From positions 1-64,000 of the forward strand of contig JBHOQX010000039.1 in the NCBI GenBank assembly GCA_042408595.1: DNA of 64,000 nt. The letters are read 5' to 3'. Origin of the DNA: JBHOQX01 sp042408595. Lineage in GTDB: Bacteria > Chloroflexota > Chloroflexia > Chloroflexales > Roseiflexaceae. Of the stretch, positions 8,270 through 17,564 are shown piece by piece. The notes beneath the pieces were generated by a model that worked only from the letters and a program-made list of their open reading frames with translations, made no database searches and was not told the DNA's origin. How positions within the stretch are numbered: position 1 is the stretch's first letter; every line of letters starts with the position of its first letter. The position numbers and the translations under genes are program-made.

Positions 8270-9397
8270 CTACACCCGAACCTCTCCCGACGCCTCGCCG
8301 CCAGCGGCGTGTCGCCGCCCGGCGAGGCGTTTGAGCACTTCCAACAGCCGCCGGCTATTCCGCTCCGCATCGAAGCGCTCGCGCGCGAGCGCCGCAGCCC
8401 GCTCGCCCATCGCCAGCCGCTCCTCTGGGCGGTGAATCAGCCGCCGCAGCGCATCGGTCAGCGCTGGCAGATCGTCCACCGGCACGAACAGCCCGGTCTC
8501 CCCGGCACGCACAATCTCGCGAATGCCGGCGATCGGCGTGGAGATCGCCGGCAAGCCCGCGGCGGCAGCTTCCATCAGGACGAAGGATGAAACGTCGCTG
8601 GCGCTTGGCAGGCAGAAGACGTCGCAGTCGTGATAGAGCCGGCGTAGTTCGGGCGCGTTGGGCCGCAGGCCGGTGTAGACAAACAGCCCAGGCTCCGGCG
8701 GCGGCGGCTCGCTCGTCACCAGATGCAGCTCGATCCGCTCGGCGCGGAGCGCGCGAAGCGCCTCCAGCAACAGCATGCCGCCCTTGGCTTCGAACGCTCC
8801 GCCGACGAACAGCACGCGCACCGGCCCATCGTGCGGCCCACGCGGCGTCGGGCGCGCCCAGTCGCGCAACACGACTCCTGGCGGGTTGACGGTGATCTTC
8901 TCGTCCGGAAGGCCGTAGTCTTCGACCAGGCTTTGCTTCGCCCATGCGCTGAAGGTCACCAGGTGGCCCACGGCCTGGAATACGGCCCGATGCAGCGCGC
9001 CCTTGAGTCGCTCCAGCGGCTCGGCGCCGCGCGCATGGCCGTGGCGTTGCCCGATCTCATCATACTGCCGCGGGGTGGCGTCGAGCGAGATCACGCTTGG
9101 GATGCGTCGCAGCCAGTCCAGCGCCAGCGTCGCCGGAACCTGCGTATGGAAGAACAGCACGTCCGGCGCACCGTCGCGGGCCATCGCCGCCAGCGCACGG
9201 CGCGCCTGCAGGCCGGCGCGCACCGTCCAATTGCCTGAAAGCGGCAGCCACGGCGGCAGGGCGCCCCCATCCCAGGTGAGCGGCGCCCACCGCGCGTGAA
9301 TCTCTCTGTCGCGGGCGATGCTGTCGTACAGGTTGAGGGTGTAGGTGACATGCCCGAGCACCTGCTCGATCAGCATGGCGATCTCGTACGGACGCAT
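8270..9397 (-). CDS. family 4 (GT-B) glycosyltransferase
   Basis: 375 aa. An N-terminal acceptor domain and a C-terminal donor domain are visible: VRVLFVGGAFEAKGGMLLLEA, then CDVFCLPSASDVSSFVLMEAAAAGLPAIS (split by the EAAAAGLP element) and GETGLFVPVDDLPAL. It is a retaining GT4 enzyme by family. The ATG at 9397 has TAGGAAC about 8 nt upstream; the earlier in-frame start at 9439 would overlap the HlyD-like gene that ends at 9408. The 10-bp gap to that gene implies co-transcription. Confidence 0.85.
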   Translation of the reverse strand: MRPYEIAMLIEQVLGHVTYTLNLYDSIARDREIHARWAPLTWDGGALPPWLPLSGNWTVRAGLQARRALAAMARDGAPDVLFFHTQVPATLALDWLRRIPSVISLDATPRQYDEIGQRHGHARGAEPLERLKGALHRAVFQAVGHLVTFSAWAKQSLVEDYGLPDEKITVNPPGVVLRDWARPTPRGPHDGPVRVLFVGGAFEAKGGMLLLEALRALRAERIELHLVTSEPPPPEPGLFVYTGLRPNAPELRRLYHDCDVFCLPSASDVSSFVLMEAAAAGLPAISTPIAGIREIVRAGETGLFVPVDDLPALTDALRRLIHRPEERLAMGERAAALARERFDAERNSRRLLEVLKRLAGRRHAAGGEASGEVRV

Positions 9398-9407
9398 GCG
9401 TGCGTTC

Positions 9408-11000
9408 CTATCTCTGCGTCGCGCCACGATAGACGACATCGCCTTCCTTCAGGCCGGCCAGGATCTCGACCCGCTGCGGCGTTACGATCCCGACCTGCAC
9501 CTCCACCTGCTTCGGCATGTCGCCATCCTTCAGTTCCACCGTCGCCCGGTCGCGCGCGATGCGCACGGCATCCGCCGGCAGGAACAGGGTGTTGTCGGCG
9601 CGGCCCAGAGTGACAAGCACATCCGCCGTCTCGCCGAGTTCGAGCGGGGCGCCGGCCGCATCGTAGCTGATCGAGAAGGTCCTGTCCTCGGCCGCGGTTG
9701 CGGCCGGCGGCACGCGGGTGATCACACCGTTGAAGGTCTTGCCGGGCAGGCGGCTGAAGGTCACCTGAGCCGGCTGGCCGACGATCAGCCGGCTGCGGGC
9801 GCGCTCATCGTCGCGGGCGGATGTCACCGTGGCGGCGATCTCGCGGCGGGTGTTATCCAGAATGACCATGATCGGAGTCGTCGCGCGCACTGCCGCGCCG
9901 GGCCGCGCCTTGATGCCGTTGATCTCGCCGTCGAACGGCGCGTAGAGTCGCCGCGCCGCGATCTGTTCTTCGATGCGCTGCACGTCGAGCCGCCCGGACG
10001 CGACGCGCTTGGCGAGATCCGGGTCGGGCTGGGCGCGCTGGCGGGCGCCGTTCAGGGCGAGCTGGGCCGCCGCGACCGCCCGTTGGGCCGCCTCGATCGC
10101 AAACTGGTCCGGGCCGCGCAGCAATTTGTCGAGATCGGCCCGGGCGCTCGCGACCTCCGCCTCGCCGGCCTGCACCGCGGCGATCTCGTTGTTGCGGGCG
10201 GTGTCGTAGGCGATCTGGGCTTTGGCGAGCGCATCTTCCGCCAGCCGCACCTTGTCGCGGGCGAAATCGTAGGCCTGCCGCGCGCCGTCGCTCGGCTGGC
10301 GCTGGTACTCAGCCGTCGCCCTGACCAGTTCCTCCTGCGTCTGGGCGAGCTGGCGCGCCGCCGTCGTCAGCGTTTGCTGCGCGGTGTTCTTGGCCTCGGA
10401 GGCGTTGTTCCGGGTCGTAGCAAGGTTCGCTTCGGCCTTTTGCACCACCGCGCGGGCTTTGGCCAGATCGTCGGCGGTGGGCGGCTGCCGCAGCTTGGCG
10501 AGCGCGTCCCTGGCGGCGGCAAGTTCGAGTTCGGCGCGCTTGACCTCGAGCTGGCCCGCCTGCATGGCCCGCTGGAGCGCGATTTGGTCCTGTTCGGCGA
10601 TCACCTTGAGCTGCTTGAGCTGACCATCCAGGTCGCCGAGATCGAGCTCGGCGAGCACATCGCCCTTCTTGACCTTCGCGCCGGGCTCCACCCGGATGGC
10701 CGTCAGGATGCCGTCCTCGTTGAACGCAAGCTCCTGCGTGACCGGCACCACCCGCCCGCTGAGGCGTACTTCGTCCACGACTGGCCCGCGCTGCACTGCG
10801 ACGGTCTCGCGCGGCGGCGAGGCGGTGGCGGTCGGCGCGGCAGGGAGGCCGGGCGCGCCAAGCTGCCCGAGTGGCGAGACGGTCGCCGTTGGTGGTGCCA
10901 CCGGTTGGGTGGGCGCGGCGGGGGCGGCGGGGGCTGTCGTGCTGCAGGCGGCGGCAAGCAGCGCCGTGATCAGGAATATGATTGAGAGTTGAAGCCGCAT
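9408..11000 (-). CDS. HlyD/RND-type periplasmic adaptor lipoprotein
   Basis: 530 aa. A lipoprotein signal with lipobox LLAAAC lies near residue 20, followed by a Pro/Ala/Thr linker. Then come the barrel-sandwich half-motif VEPGAKVKKGDVLAELDLGD, a long coiled-coil hairpin (about 130-330, rich in Ala/Arg/Gln heptads), the second half-motif LYAPFDGEINGIKARPGAAV and a beta-barrel plus membrane-proximal domain ending in LKEGDVVYRG. Such adaptors link an inner-membrane exporter to the outside. No ABC or RND partner is adjacent, which is unusual; it may serve polysaccharide export. A GGGAG site lies 11 nt before the ATG at 11000 and only 2 nt before the ATG at 11009, so 11000 is preferred. Confidence 0.8.
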   Translation of the reverse strand: MRLQLSIIFLITALLAAACSTTAPAAPAAPTQPVAPPTATVSPLGQLGAPGLPAAPTATASPPRETVAVQRGPVVDEVRLSGRVVPVTQELAFNEDGILTAIRVEPGAKVKKGDVLAELDLGDLDGQLKQLKVIAEQDQIALQRAMQAGQLEVKRAELELAAARDALAKLRQPPTADDLAKARAVVQKAEANLATTRNNASEAKNTAQQTLTTAARQLAQTQEELVRATAEYQRQPSDGARQAYDFARDKVRLAEDALAKAQIAYDTARNNEIAAVQAGEAEVASARADLDKLLRGPDQFAIEAAQRAVAAAQLALNGARQRAQPDPDLAKRVASGRLDVQRIEEQIAARRLYAPFDGEINGIKARPGAAVRATTPIMVILDNTRREIAATVTSARDDERARSRLIVGQPAQVTFSRLPGKTFNGVITRVPPAATAAEDRTFSISYDAAGAPLELGETADVLVTLGRADNTLFLPADAVRIARDRATVELKDGDMPKQVEVQVGIVTPQRVEILAGLKEGDVVYRGATQR

Positions 11001-11128
11001 GATGTACATATCTCCCGCGATGAGCCTGGACGATCGAGAACACGGAACAAACGAACAATGAACCGGCCGTGCCGGGTTCTTTGTCACCTGGCCGGCGTGC
11101 CATCTCGCCACGCCGGCGTGCATGCCGT

Positions 11129-12337
11129 TCAGGAGACCGGTTCCTTGGCGGGCAGTGGCGCGGTACCCGGCTGCCCCGCCCGCCCCGGCGGCCGGCCGGC
11201 GTGGCGGACGAACGGCCGCTCGAACGGCAGGTAGAACAGGTAGCACAGGCCGATCACCAGCGGAACCGCCAGCAGGAACTGAGCCGCGAACAGGGCCGGC
11301 GCCGGCAGGCCGAGCGCCAGGAGAAAGCCGGCGGTCAGACGTAGCAGCGGCTCGTGAATCAGGTACATGCTGTACGAGAAGCGCCCGAGCCCCGCCACCG
11401 CACGGCTGTCCAGCACCCGCAGCGCCAGCTGCGCCGGGGCGTTCGTCCAGCCCTGCCCCTGCCCCGCCGCCAGCGCCAGTTGCATGCGCGCCAGGTAGAC
11501 AATCGCGCAGGTCACCGTGAGGCCGAGGAGCAGATCGGTCAACCAGAGATATTCCCACGCCCAGCGCAGCCGGAAGAGCAGGATGAACAGCGTGAGCACG
11601 CCGAGCCCGCCGGCGATCAGCCCCCACGGCACCCACGCCCGCAGTGCCGCAGCCGCGGGCGTCGGCGCAACACTGACGACGGCGCCAGCCGCCCCGAGCG
11701 CGAACAGGCCGATGTACCAGGGATAGGTCCAGTCGAAGTTGGCGTTCGCCGGCAACAGGAAGTGCGGCGCCAGCCCGAGCGCGACCCCGGCGGCCAGCGC
11801 GGCCGCGGCGCCCCAGCGCCGCATCAGCGGCAAGAGCACGAGCGGGAGCAGGAAATAGATCTGCCACTCCAGCGCCACGCTCCACATCGGCCCGTTGATC
11901 GACTGCACCCAGCGCGGGCTGAGGTTGTGCAGCAGCGCGGCGTGCGAAAGAATCGAGCCCCAGGTCAGGTCGCCCGGCCGGAGCAGCCATGGAAACGCCA
12001 GCAGCAGCCCGGCCGAGAGCGCGAGCGCGGCGTAGTAGGTCGGCAAAATACGGCGGGCGCGGCGGCGCAGGTAGCCGCCCGTCCCGCCGGGTATCCGCCG
12101 GTCGGCCCGGCGGGCGACGGGCAGCATCAGCAGGTACCCTGAGAGCACGATAAACACCGCAACGGCGAAGTGCCCGGCATCGATCAGCTTGAGCAGTTTG
12201 AGGAGCGCCGGGCTCGCTGCGGCGTCCACCGGCTCGCGGATGGCGACATAGGCATGTCCGAGCAGCACATACAGCGCCGCCAGGCCGCGCAGGCCGTCCA
12301 GAAAGCCGAGCCGGATGCGGGCTGTCCCATCGCTCAT
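11129..12337 (-). CDS. acyltransferase 3 family membrane protein
   Basis: 402 aa with about ten TM helices. Family marks are FLDGLRGLAALYVLLGHA near the start (R and H of the catalytic first helix), VFIVLSGYLL, RRARRILPTYY and NGPMWSVALEWQIYFLLPL, plus SYSMYLIHEPLL near the C terminus. These enzymes O-acetylate or otherwise acylate extracytoplasmic sugars. The start ATG overlaps the stop of the upstream glycosyltransferase gene (ATGA), implying translational coupling. Together with the homologue at 18668 it suggests a doubly decorated polymer. Confidence 0.9.
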   Translation of the reverse strand: MSDGTARIRLGFLDGLRGLAALYVLLGHAYVAIREPVDAAASPALLKLLKLIDAGHFAVAVFIVLSGYLLMLPVARRADRRIPGGTGGYLRRRARRILPTYYAALALSAGLLLAFPWLLRPGDLTWGSILSHAALLHNLSPRWVQSINGPMWSVALEWQIYFLLPLVLLPLMRRWGAAAALAAGVALGLAPHFLLPANANFDWTYPWYIGLFALGAAGAVVSVAPTPAAAALRAWVPWGLIAGGLGVLTLFILLFRLRWAWEYLWLTDLLLGLTVTCAIVYLARMQLALAAGQGQGWTNAPAQLALRVLDSRAVAGLGRFSYSMYLIHEPLLRLTAGFLLALGLPAPALFAAQFLLAVPLVIGLCYLFYLPFERPFVRHAGRPPGRAGQPGTAPLPAKEPVS

Positions 12338-13575
12338 CGCGGGCTCTCCGCCAGCTTCGGCGACCCGCCGGCCGCCGGTTCGGGCCGCGCGATGCCGCGC
12401 AGGTGTTGCTCCAGCACCCGTCCGACCGCCTGCCACGAGTAGCGCTGCTCTACCACGGCGCGCCCGGCGGCGCGCAGCCGCTGGCGCAGCCCGGCGTCGC
12501 CGAGCGCCGCCACCACGCCGGCCGCAAAGGCTTCCGGCGTATCGCCAAGGAGAATATGCTCGCCGTGGACCAGATCGAGCCCCTCCGCGCCGATCGTTGT
12601 CGAGACCGTCGGCACGCCGAAGCTCAACCCCTCCAGAATCTTCAGACGGGTGCCGCCGCCGCTGCGCAACGGCACAACCAGTGCCCGGGCGCGCGCCATG
12701 TACGGCCGTACGTCTTTGACATAGCCGGTGACCTCGACATTCGGCCGCACGCCGTACTGCCGGATCACCGGCGGCGGGTTGCCGCCCACGATGCTGAAGC
12801 GCACATCCGGCACCCGCCGCTCGATCAGCGGGAAAATGCGCTCCATGAAATACACCAGCCCGTCGCGGTTGGCATCCACATGGGTCGTTCCGATGAAGGC
12901 GATCTCGTTTCCGGGCGGCTCGGTTGCTCGCATGGCGAAGTAGTCCGGGTCGATGCTGTTCGGCAGGCATGCGATGGCGCTCGGGCCCAACAGGGCGCGC
13001 AGTTGGTCGCGCTCGCGCTCGGAGGGGGTGAAGATCAGGTCGAAGCGGCGGCAGATCGCCAGTTCATCGCGCCGGAACTTACGCGCCTCGAGCGCCAGGG
13101 CGGCCCGCCGGAGCGGATGCGACTGCACGGCGGCGCGGCGCTCCAGCAACTCGAATTCGATGTTTTGCAGATCCAGGATGTAGCTGCCGGCGATGCGTGG
13201 GTAGCGAAAATACCCCATCTGCGACAGGTTGACCACCACATAATCAAACGGCGTCGCCTGGATCGTCTCGTCGAGCGCCCGCTGGAAGCGCTGCGAATAG
13301 TGCGTGAAATACTGGAACGGCCGCGACCCCAGAGTGCCGCGCGCCTGGAGCAGCCATTTCGGCGCCGCCTCCGTCGGCGGGCCCGGCACGGCGACCACCC
13401 GCTCGCAGATCGTCTCCAGGTGGCCGACGCTGTCGCCGCTCGGGCCGCGTCCGGCGTACATCAGCAGCGTCACGTCCGACAGCGACGCGAACATCTTCAG
13501 CATGTGGTAGATGCGGATCGCGCCGCCGAAGTCCGGCGGGTACGGACTGAAGGGTGTGACGAAAAGGGTTTTCAC
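12334..13575 (-). CDS. glycosyltransferase, GT4/GT1-like
   Basis: 413 aa. KTLFVTPFSPYPPDFGGAIR opens the protein (glycine-rich donor-side loop). The C-terminal domain has IAFIGTTHVDANRDGLVYFM, VPDVRFSIVGGNPPP, VEVTGYVKDVRPYMARA and RSGGGTRLKILEGLSFGVP, the last being the GT4 E-x-x-x-G motif. It probably adds one sugar of the polysaccharide repeat. Translation starts at a GTG that overlaps the TGA of the upstream polymerase gene (GTGA), and the gene itself overlaps the next acyltransferase gene by 4 bp: a coupled three-gene block. Confidence 0.85.
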   Translation of the reverse strand: MKTLFVTPFSPYPPDFGGAIRIYHMLKMFASLSDVTLLMYAGRGPSGDSVGHLETICERVVAVPGPPTEAAPKWLLQARGTLGSRPFQYFTHYSQRFQRALDETIQATPFDYVVVNLSQMGYFRYPRIAGSYILDLQNIEFELLERRAAVQSHPLRRAALALEARKFRRDELAICRRFDLIFTPSERERDQLRALLGPSAIACLPNSIDPDYFAMRATEPPGNEIAFIGTTHVDANRDGLVYFMERIFPLIERRVPDVRFSIVGGNPPPVIRQYGVRPNVEVTGYVKDVRPYMARARALVVPLRSGGGTRLKILEGLSFGVPTVSTTIGAEGLDLVHGEHILLGDTPEAFAAGVVAALGDAGLRQRLRAAGRAVVEQRYSWQAVGRVLEQHLRGIARPEPAAGGSPKLAESPR

Positions 13576-15098
13576 CGGTGCGCTCCTGCCCGCTGCCACG
13601 GCCAGCGCGGGGCAGGGACCGGCACCGGCGTGGCCGCGATCGCGTCGAGCCGGTTGAGCAGCCCCATCGCCACGCCCAGGTACACCATGCTGCTCAGATC
13701 CCACGAGATATCGACATACGCGTAGATGCAGTGCATCACGATATACAGGGTCGCCGTGAGCGCCGCGGCGCTCAGCACACCGCCGGGCAGCCGCATCAGC
13801 GCCCGCGCCCCGACGATGATCGCCATGCCGAACATGAAGAGCATGACCACAAAGCCGAACGGCCCCATCTTCATCCACATCCACAGCACCGAGTTGTGCG
13901 TCTGGTATTCCCACCACTCGAAGAAGCTGATATCGGGCAACTGATACAGAATGTAGAATTTTCGCCCGAAGCCGACGCCGAACGGCGCCAGGCGCAGTGT
14001 GTACATGATGTTTGCGTTCTCGATCAGCCGGTACTCATTGGATGCCGCGTTGCGCGCGTTCCCCATGCCGATCACCGATTTGAACGCCTCGATCGGGAAG
14101 CCGAGCATCCCACCGTGGTTCCAGAAGGCGGCGAAGTACAGCCCGGCCGCCAGCGCCAGGGGCGGGATGAGCGCCCAGAACAGCCGGCGGCGCAGTTGAA
14201 ACAGCACCGCCGCCAGCAGCACGAACGCCACGCCGAGCGCGACAAAGCTGGCGCGCCGCTGGTTGGCGAAAAAGGCATACACCATCGGCGGCAGCATCAG
14301 CGGGAACAGCACCCGCTTCGCCAGCGTGTCGCGGAACAGCCAGACGGCGATCGCCAGCACGAAGAACGACGCGAAATAGATCGACATCGCGTGGTTGCCG
14401 ATCCGCTCCAGGCCGTGGATCTGCCAATGCAGCACCGTGGCGACGTACACGACCGCCTCGATGCCGCGGGCGAAGAGCGCCAGGGCGAGCACCCAGATCA
14501 ATTGGTTGACGTGCCGGCGCATGGTGATCAGGTTGCTCGTCAGCACGAAGAGCGCCGGCAGGTAGCTGATCGGCCGCGCCTCCCAGAGCGCGATGTTCGC
14601 ATTCCCGCCGAGCGCCAGCCCGAACGCCAGCCCCCAACCGATGAAGCCCATGAACACCGCAATCGGCCAGAAGAGCGGCCCGCGGAAGAAATGGAGCTGC
14701 CGCGCCACCAACCCGCGCCCCAGCCAGGCGGCAAACGTCACGACCATGTAGGTCTCCAGCGGGCTGACGATCAGATAGCGGTGGACGAAAAAGATCGACT
14801 CGACGCTCGAAAAGTTCTTCCAGAACGGGTACCACGGGAACATGATCCAGTCGCCCAGCAGCGTGAACAACAGCATCAGGTAGATCCCGTAGCGCGGCTG
14901 GTAGACCGTAGCCGCCAGCCCGGCGAAAAAGATGAACCAGGCGAAGGTCACCGGGTCGGCGTCATTGCGCATCAGCACGAGGCCGACGGCGATGCTCGCG
15001 GCGGCCAGGCAGCCGAAGCCCAGGGCGCGCACCCTCCGCCCGCGGCGAAGCTGCGCGTCCACGCTCCGGTGCAGTCGGGTTGTGAAAGTGTCAACCAT
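13572..15098 (-). CDS. Wzy/O-antigen ligase-like polysaccharide polymerase
   Basis: 508 aa with about twelve hydrophobic helices. The Wzy_C/WaaL features are a periplasmic loop with ANQRRASFVALGVAF (Arg-rich, R-x-x-x-x-A) and the downstream YQTHNSVLWMWMKMGPFG, matching the conserved H-N-x-x-L-x-x-x-x-x-G element. It either polymerises lipid-linked repeat units or ligates the chain. It lies between the chain-length/flippase genes and a glycosyltransferase, as expected for a Wzx/Wzy locus. The ATG at 15098 lacks an obvious ribosome-binding site; an in-frame start at 15161 is possible. Confidence 0.75.
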   Translation of the reverse strand: MVDTFTTRLHRSVDAQLRRGRRVRALGFGCLAAASIAVGLVLMRNDADPVTFAWFIFFAGLAATVYQPRYGIYLMLLFTLLGDWIMFPWYPFWKNFSSVESIFFVHRYLIVSPLETYMVVTFAAWLGRGLVARQLHFFRGPLFWPIAVFMGFIGWGLAFGLALGGNANIALWEARPISYLPALFVLTSNLITMRRHVNQLIWVLALALFARGIEAVVYVATVLHWQIHGLERIGNHAMSIYFASFFVLAIAVWLFRDTLAKRVLFPLMLPPMVYAFFANQRRASFVALGVAFVLLAAVLFQLRRRLFWALIPPLALAAGLYFAAFWNHGGMLGFPIEAFKSVIGMGNARNAASNEYRLIENANIMYTLRLAPFGVGFGRKFYILYQLPDISFFEWWEYQTHNSVLWMWMKMGPFGFVVMLFMFGMAIIVGARALMRLPGGVLSAAALTATLYIVMHCIYAYVDISWDLSSMVYLGVAMGLLNRLDAIAATPVPVPAPRWPWQRAGAHR

Positions 15099-15182
15099 CA
15101 CCAACCGTTCGTACGATTGCAGCGCGCAGATAGCATGCGATCCGCTCCTCCGAGCATGCACACAATGCGGCCTGCGTCTGCG

Positions 15183-15326
15183 CTAGATCATGCGGAAGAC
15201 CCAGTAGCCGACGCTGATCGCCAGGCACAGGCCCAGCAGCATCCACCCGACCTGCCGCAGCGGGCGCCGATGCAGCGCCAGACCGCCGATGAACGAGAAG
15301 AAGAGCAGCAGCAGAAAGAGTTTCAT
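15183..15326 (-). CDS. 47-aa two-TM peptide
   Basis: 47 aa. One hydrophobic helix begins at the N terminus (MKLFLLLLFFSFIGGLAL), then a basic turn HRRPLRQ, then a second helix WMLLGLCLAISVGYWVF. GGAG lies 8 nt before the ATG, and the gene starts 5 nt after the stop of the CapB-like gene, so translation is credible. No family is recognised; it could be a small partner of the adjacent ATPase or polymerase. An 84-bp gap separates it from the polymerase start. Confidence 0.55.
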   Translation of the reverse strand: MKLFLLLLFFSFIGGLALHRRPLRQVGWMLLGLCLAISVGYWVFRMI

Positions 15327-15331
15327 CGCGG

Positions 15332-16054
15332 CTACTCCTGCGGGACGAGCGCCCGCAGCCAGCGCGGCGTCCGGATGCGCGCCTGGTTCAAAATCACGCC
15401 CAGTTGCGGCAGGTGCTTCAGGTCGTCCAGCGCGGATTGCACCGCGCCGGTCGGCGTGACGCCATACCGGACGACGACGCAGCATGCCGTCCCGAGCGAC
15501 GCAAGCGCGATCGCGTCGCTGGTCGCCAGTACCGCCGGGATATCCAGCACCAGGTGATCGAAGCGGGCGCCCAGCTCCTCGATCAGCGTCCGCAGCCGCT
15601 CGCCGCGCGCGGCGGCGGGCCGTTGGTCGGGCGGGAGGCTCCCGGCCGGCAGCAGCGCCAGGTTGGGCCGGTCGGTGGCAAGCAGCGCGTCGTTAAGTTC
15701 CAGCCGCCCGAGCAGGACATCCGCCAGGCCCGGGCGGGGCGCGGCGCCACCCAGCAGCCGCAGCATCCCCGGCGCCCACCAGTTCAGCTCCACCGCACAG
15801 ACGCGGGCCGGGTCGTCGCTGGCCAGTGTCGCGGCGAGCGCCAGGGTCGAGAAGGTCACGCCCTCGCCCCGCAGTGCCGCGACGGTGGCGAGCCGGGCTG
15901 GGAAGCCGCCGCCGTACTGAAGCTCCGTCACCATATGGCGAAAACTATCGACGATCTCCGGCGCGAAGGCCACGAGCGGCGCGCCGTCGGCCGCGCGCAG
16001 CGCCAGCGGCGCCGGCTGGGCGAAGCCCTCATCATGCGATCGTTTGCGAAACAT
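15332..16054 (-). CDS. CapB/CpsD-like polysaccharide ATPase with degenerate P-loop
   Basis: 240 aa. It has the fold of the BY-kinase/ParA-like ATPases that pair with Wzz-type co-polymerases. It has FRHMVTELQYG (the usual E-x-x-R-x-x-R-T-N helix, altered), a Walker A position reading LRGEGVTFSTLALAATLA, and a Walker B-like HLVLDIPAVLATSDAIAL. The invariant lysine after GEG is replaced by valine, so ordinary ATP hydrolysis or kinase activity is doubtful. There is no C-terminal tyrosine cluster. It overlaps the flippase gene end by 23 bp. Context supports a regulatory role in polymer export. Confidence 0.7.
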   Translation of the reverse strand: MFRKRSHDEGFAQPAPLALRAADGAPLVAFAPEIVDSFRHMVTELQYGGGFPARLATVAALRGEGVTFSTLALAATLASDDPARVCAVELNWWAPGMLRLLGGAAPRPGLADVLLGRLELNDALLATDRPNLALLPAGSLPPDQRPAAARGERLRTLIEELGARFDHLVLDIPAVLATSDAIALASLGTACCVVVRYGVTPTGAVQSALDDLKHLPQLGVILNQARIRTPRWLRALVPQE

Positions 16055-17564
16055 GCTCGTCACCTGTCTGCGGCGCCGGGGCGGCCGCCGCGCCTGGGCG
16101 CAGCCGGGCCGCGGCCTGCCGCGCGAGTTCGTACAGCAACGCGAAGTCCTCCCGCGGAACGATCCGCAGGAGCAGCACCATGCCGGGATACACCACCGCG
16201 CCCACCGCCACCGGCACAACGATCGGAAGGTCGTGCGTGAGCCAGACGGCCCCGGCCATCACCAGCCCGGCGGCCAGCGCGAGCGCGGCGGTGCGCACGT
16301 TCATCCAGCCGAGCGTGCCCTTCGGCAGCAGCAGCACGCCGGCGCAGACCTGCGCCGCCTCTACCAGCAGGTAGGTGATCGCCCCGGCCAGCGCGCCGAT
16401 GCCGAACACCTGCTGGCACCACGGCACGAGCAGGATATCCAGGACAACCGTGACAATCGTCGAAACGACCAGGACGATCGTCCATAGGTGCGGCCGGTCC
16501 ACCGAGATCAGCATCTGCGAGAACAGGATGTTCAGGTAGGTGAAAATAATCACGACACCGAGCAGCGAAAGGATCGCGCCAGCCGGTGCGAACGCCGGGC
16601 CGTAGATCAACGCCACGAGCGGCCGGGCGATCACCATCACGCCGAGGCCGAGCGGGATGCTCACCAGGAACATCAGATCGACGCTCTTGCGTGCCACCTG
16701 CGGCAGTCGATCCGGCGCAGCGGCGTACAGCCGGGCCAGCGACGGGAAGATCGCCGTCGTGAAGATCACCGGGATGAACATCAGCGTGCCGAACAGGTTG
16801 ACCGCCGTCCCATACCAGCCGACCGACGCCGGGTCGATCAGGGCGGCGATCACCTGCTTGTCCACCTCGCCGTACAGGATCAGCGCGACGCTCGACATCA
16901 GGTAGGGCGCGCTGGAACGCAGCATCGCCCCTGACTCCGCCAGGGCGAGCCGCGGGCGGAGCGGGTGGCGCCGCCAGGTGAGCACCACGAGCGCCCCGAA
17001 CCCGACCAGCGCGCCCAGAACGTAGACCGCGGCGATAACGTACAGGCGGTAGCCGAGCGCCAGCGCCAGCAGCGCCGCACCGGTGAAAACCAGCTTGTTG
17101 GCGATATTCGCCAGCGAGAAGAGCTGCATCTGCTCCAGCCCCTGGAGCATCGCCGTGATCCCGGCCGTCCACAGGTCGAGCAGCGCCGCGACGCCGATGA
17201 TCGCCACGACCGCCACGATATCCGGCCCGTAGCCAAGCAGCGAGACATACGCCGCCACGGCCGCCGCGCCGAGCAGGAAGAGCGCCGTCCGCAGCTCGAG
17301 CGACACACCGAGCAGCGCCGTGGCGCGCTCCGGCCTGCGGGCGATCGCCGTGGTCAGGTAGATGTCCATCCCGCACTTGACCACCACTGCCGCGATCGCC
17401 CAGACCGACAGCGCGAAATAGAGCTTCCCGGTCGCATCCGGCCCGAGTTGGCGCGGCAGGAAGATCGTCAGCGTCAGGGTCAGCGACCAGGTGATGAGCT
17501 GGGCGACCAGCATCACACTGATGTTTTTCGCGACGGTGTTGTGGCTGACGGCCATGGGGGTCAC
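16032..17564 (-). CDS. Wzx-like lipid-linked oligosaccharide flippase
   Basis: 510 aa with 12-14 TM helices of the MATE/MOP flippase type. The N terminus NISVMLVAQLITWSLTL, then LPRQLGPDATGKLYFALSVW, is the polysaccharide transporter pattern, and a charged GEVDKQVIAALIDPASVGWYG lies mid-protein. It moves undecaprenyl-linked repeats across the membrane. The GTG at 17564 overlaps the TGA of the preceding gene (GTGA); the in-frame ATG at 17555 is an alternative. It ends 23 bp inside the CapB-like gene. Confidence 0.85.
   Translation of the reverse strand: MTPMAVSHNTVAKNISVMLVAQLITWSLTLTLTIFLPRQLGPDATGKLYFALSVWAIAAVVVKCGMDIYLTTAIARRPERATALLGVSLELRTALFLLGAAAVAAYVSLLGYGPDIVAVVAIIGVAALLDLWTAGITAMLQGLEQMQLFSLANIANKLVFTGAALLALALGYRLYVIAAVYVLGALVGFGALVVLTWRRHPLRPRLALAESGAMLRSSAPYLMSSVALILYGEVDKQVIAALIDPASVGWYGTAVNLFGTLMFIPVIFTTAIFPSLARLYAAAPDRLPQVARKSVDLMFLVSIPLGLGVMVIARPLVALIYGPAFAPAGAILSLLGVVIIFTYLNILFSQMLISVDRPHLWTIVLVVSTIVTVVLDILLVPWCQQVFGIGALAGAITYLLVEAAQVCAGVLLLPKGTLGWMNVRTAALALAAGLVMAGAVWLTHDLPIVVPVAVGAVVYPGMVLLLRIVPREDFALLYELARQAAARLRPGAAAAPAPQTGDEHVSQTIA

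Noticed and set aside
9345..10985. A 546-codon plus-strand frame opposite the HlyD-like gene
   Set aside because: Composition bias and full overlap with a well-supported lipoprotein adaptor.
13578..15557. A 659-codon plus-strand frame opposite the Wzy-like gene
   Set aside because: Low-complexity Arg/Gln/His sequence with no domain; shadow of the minus-strand genes.
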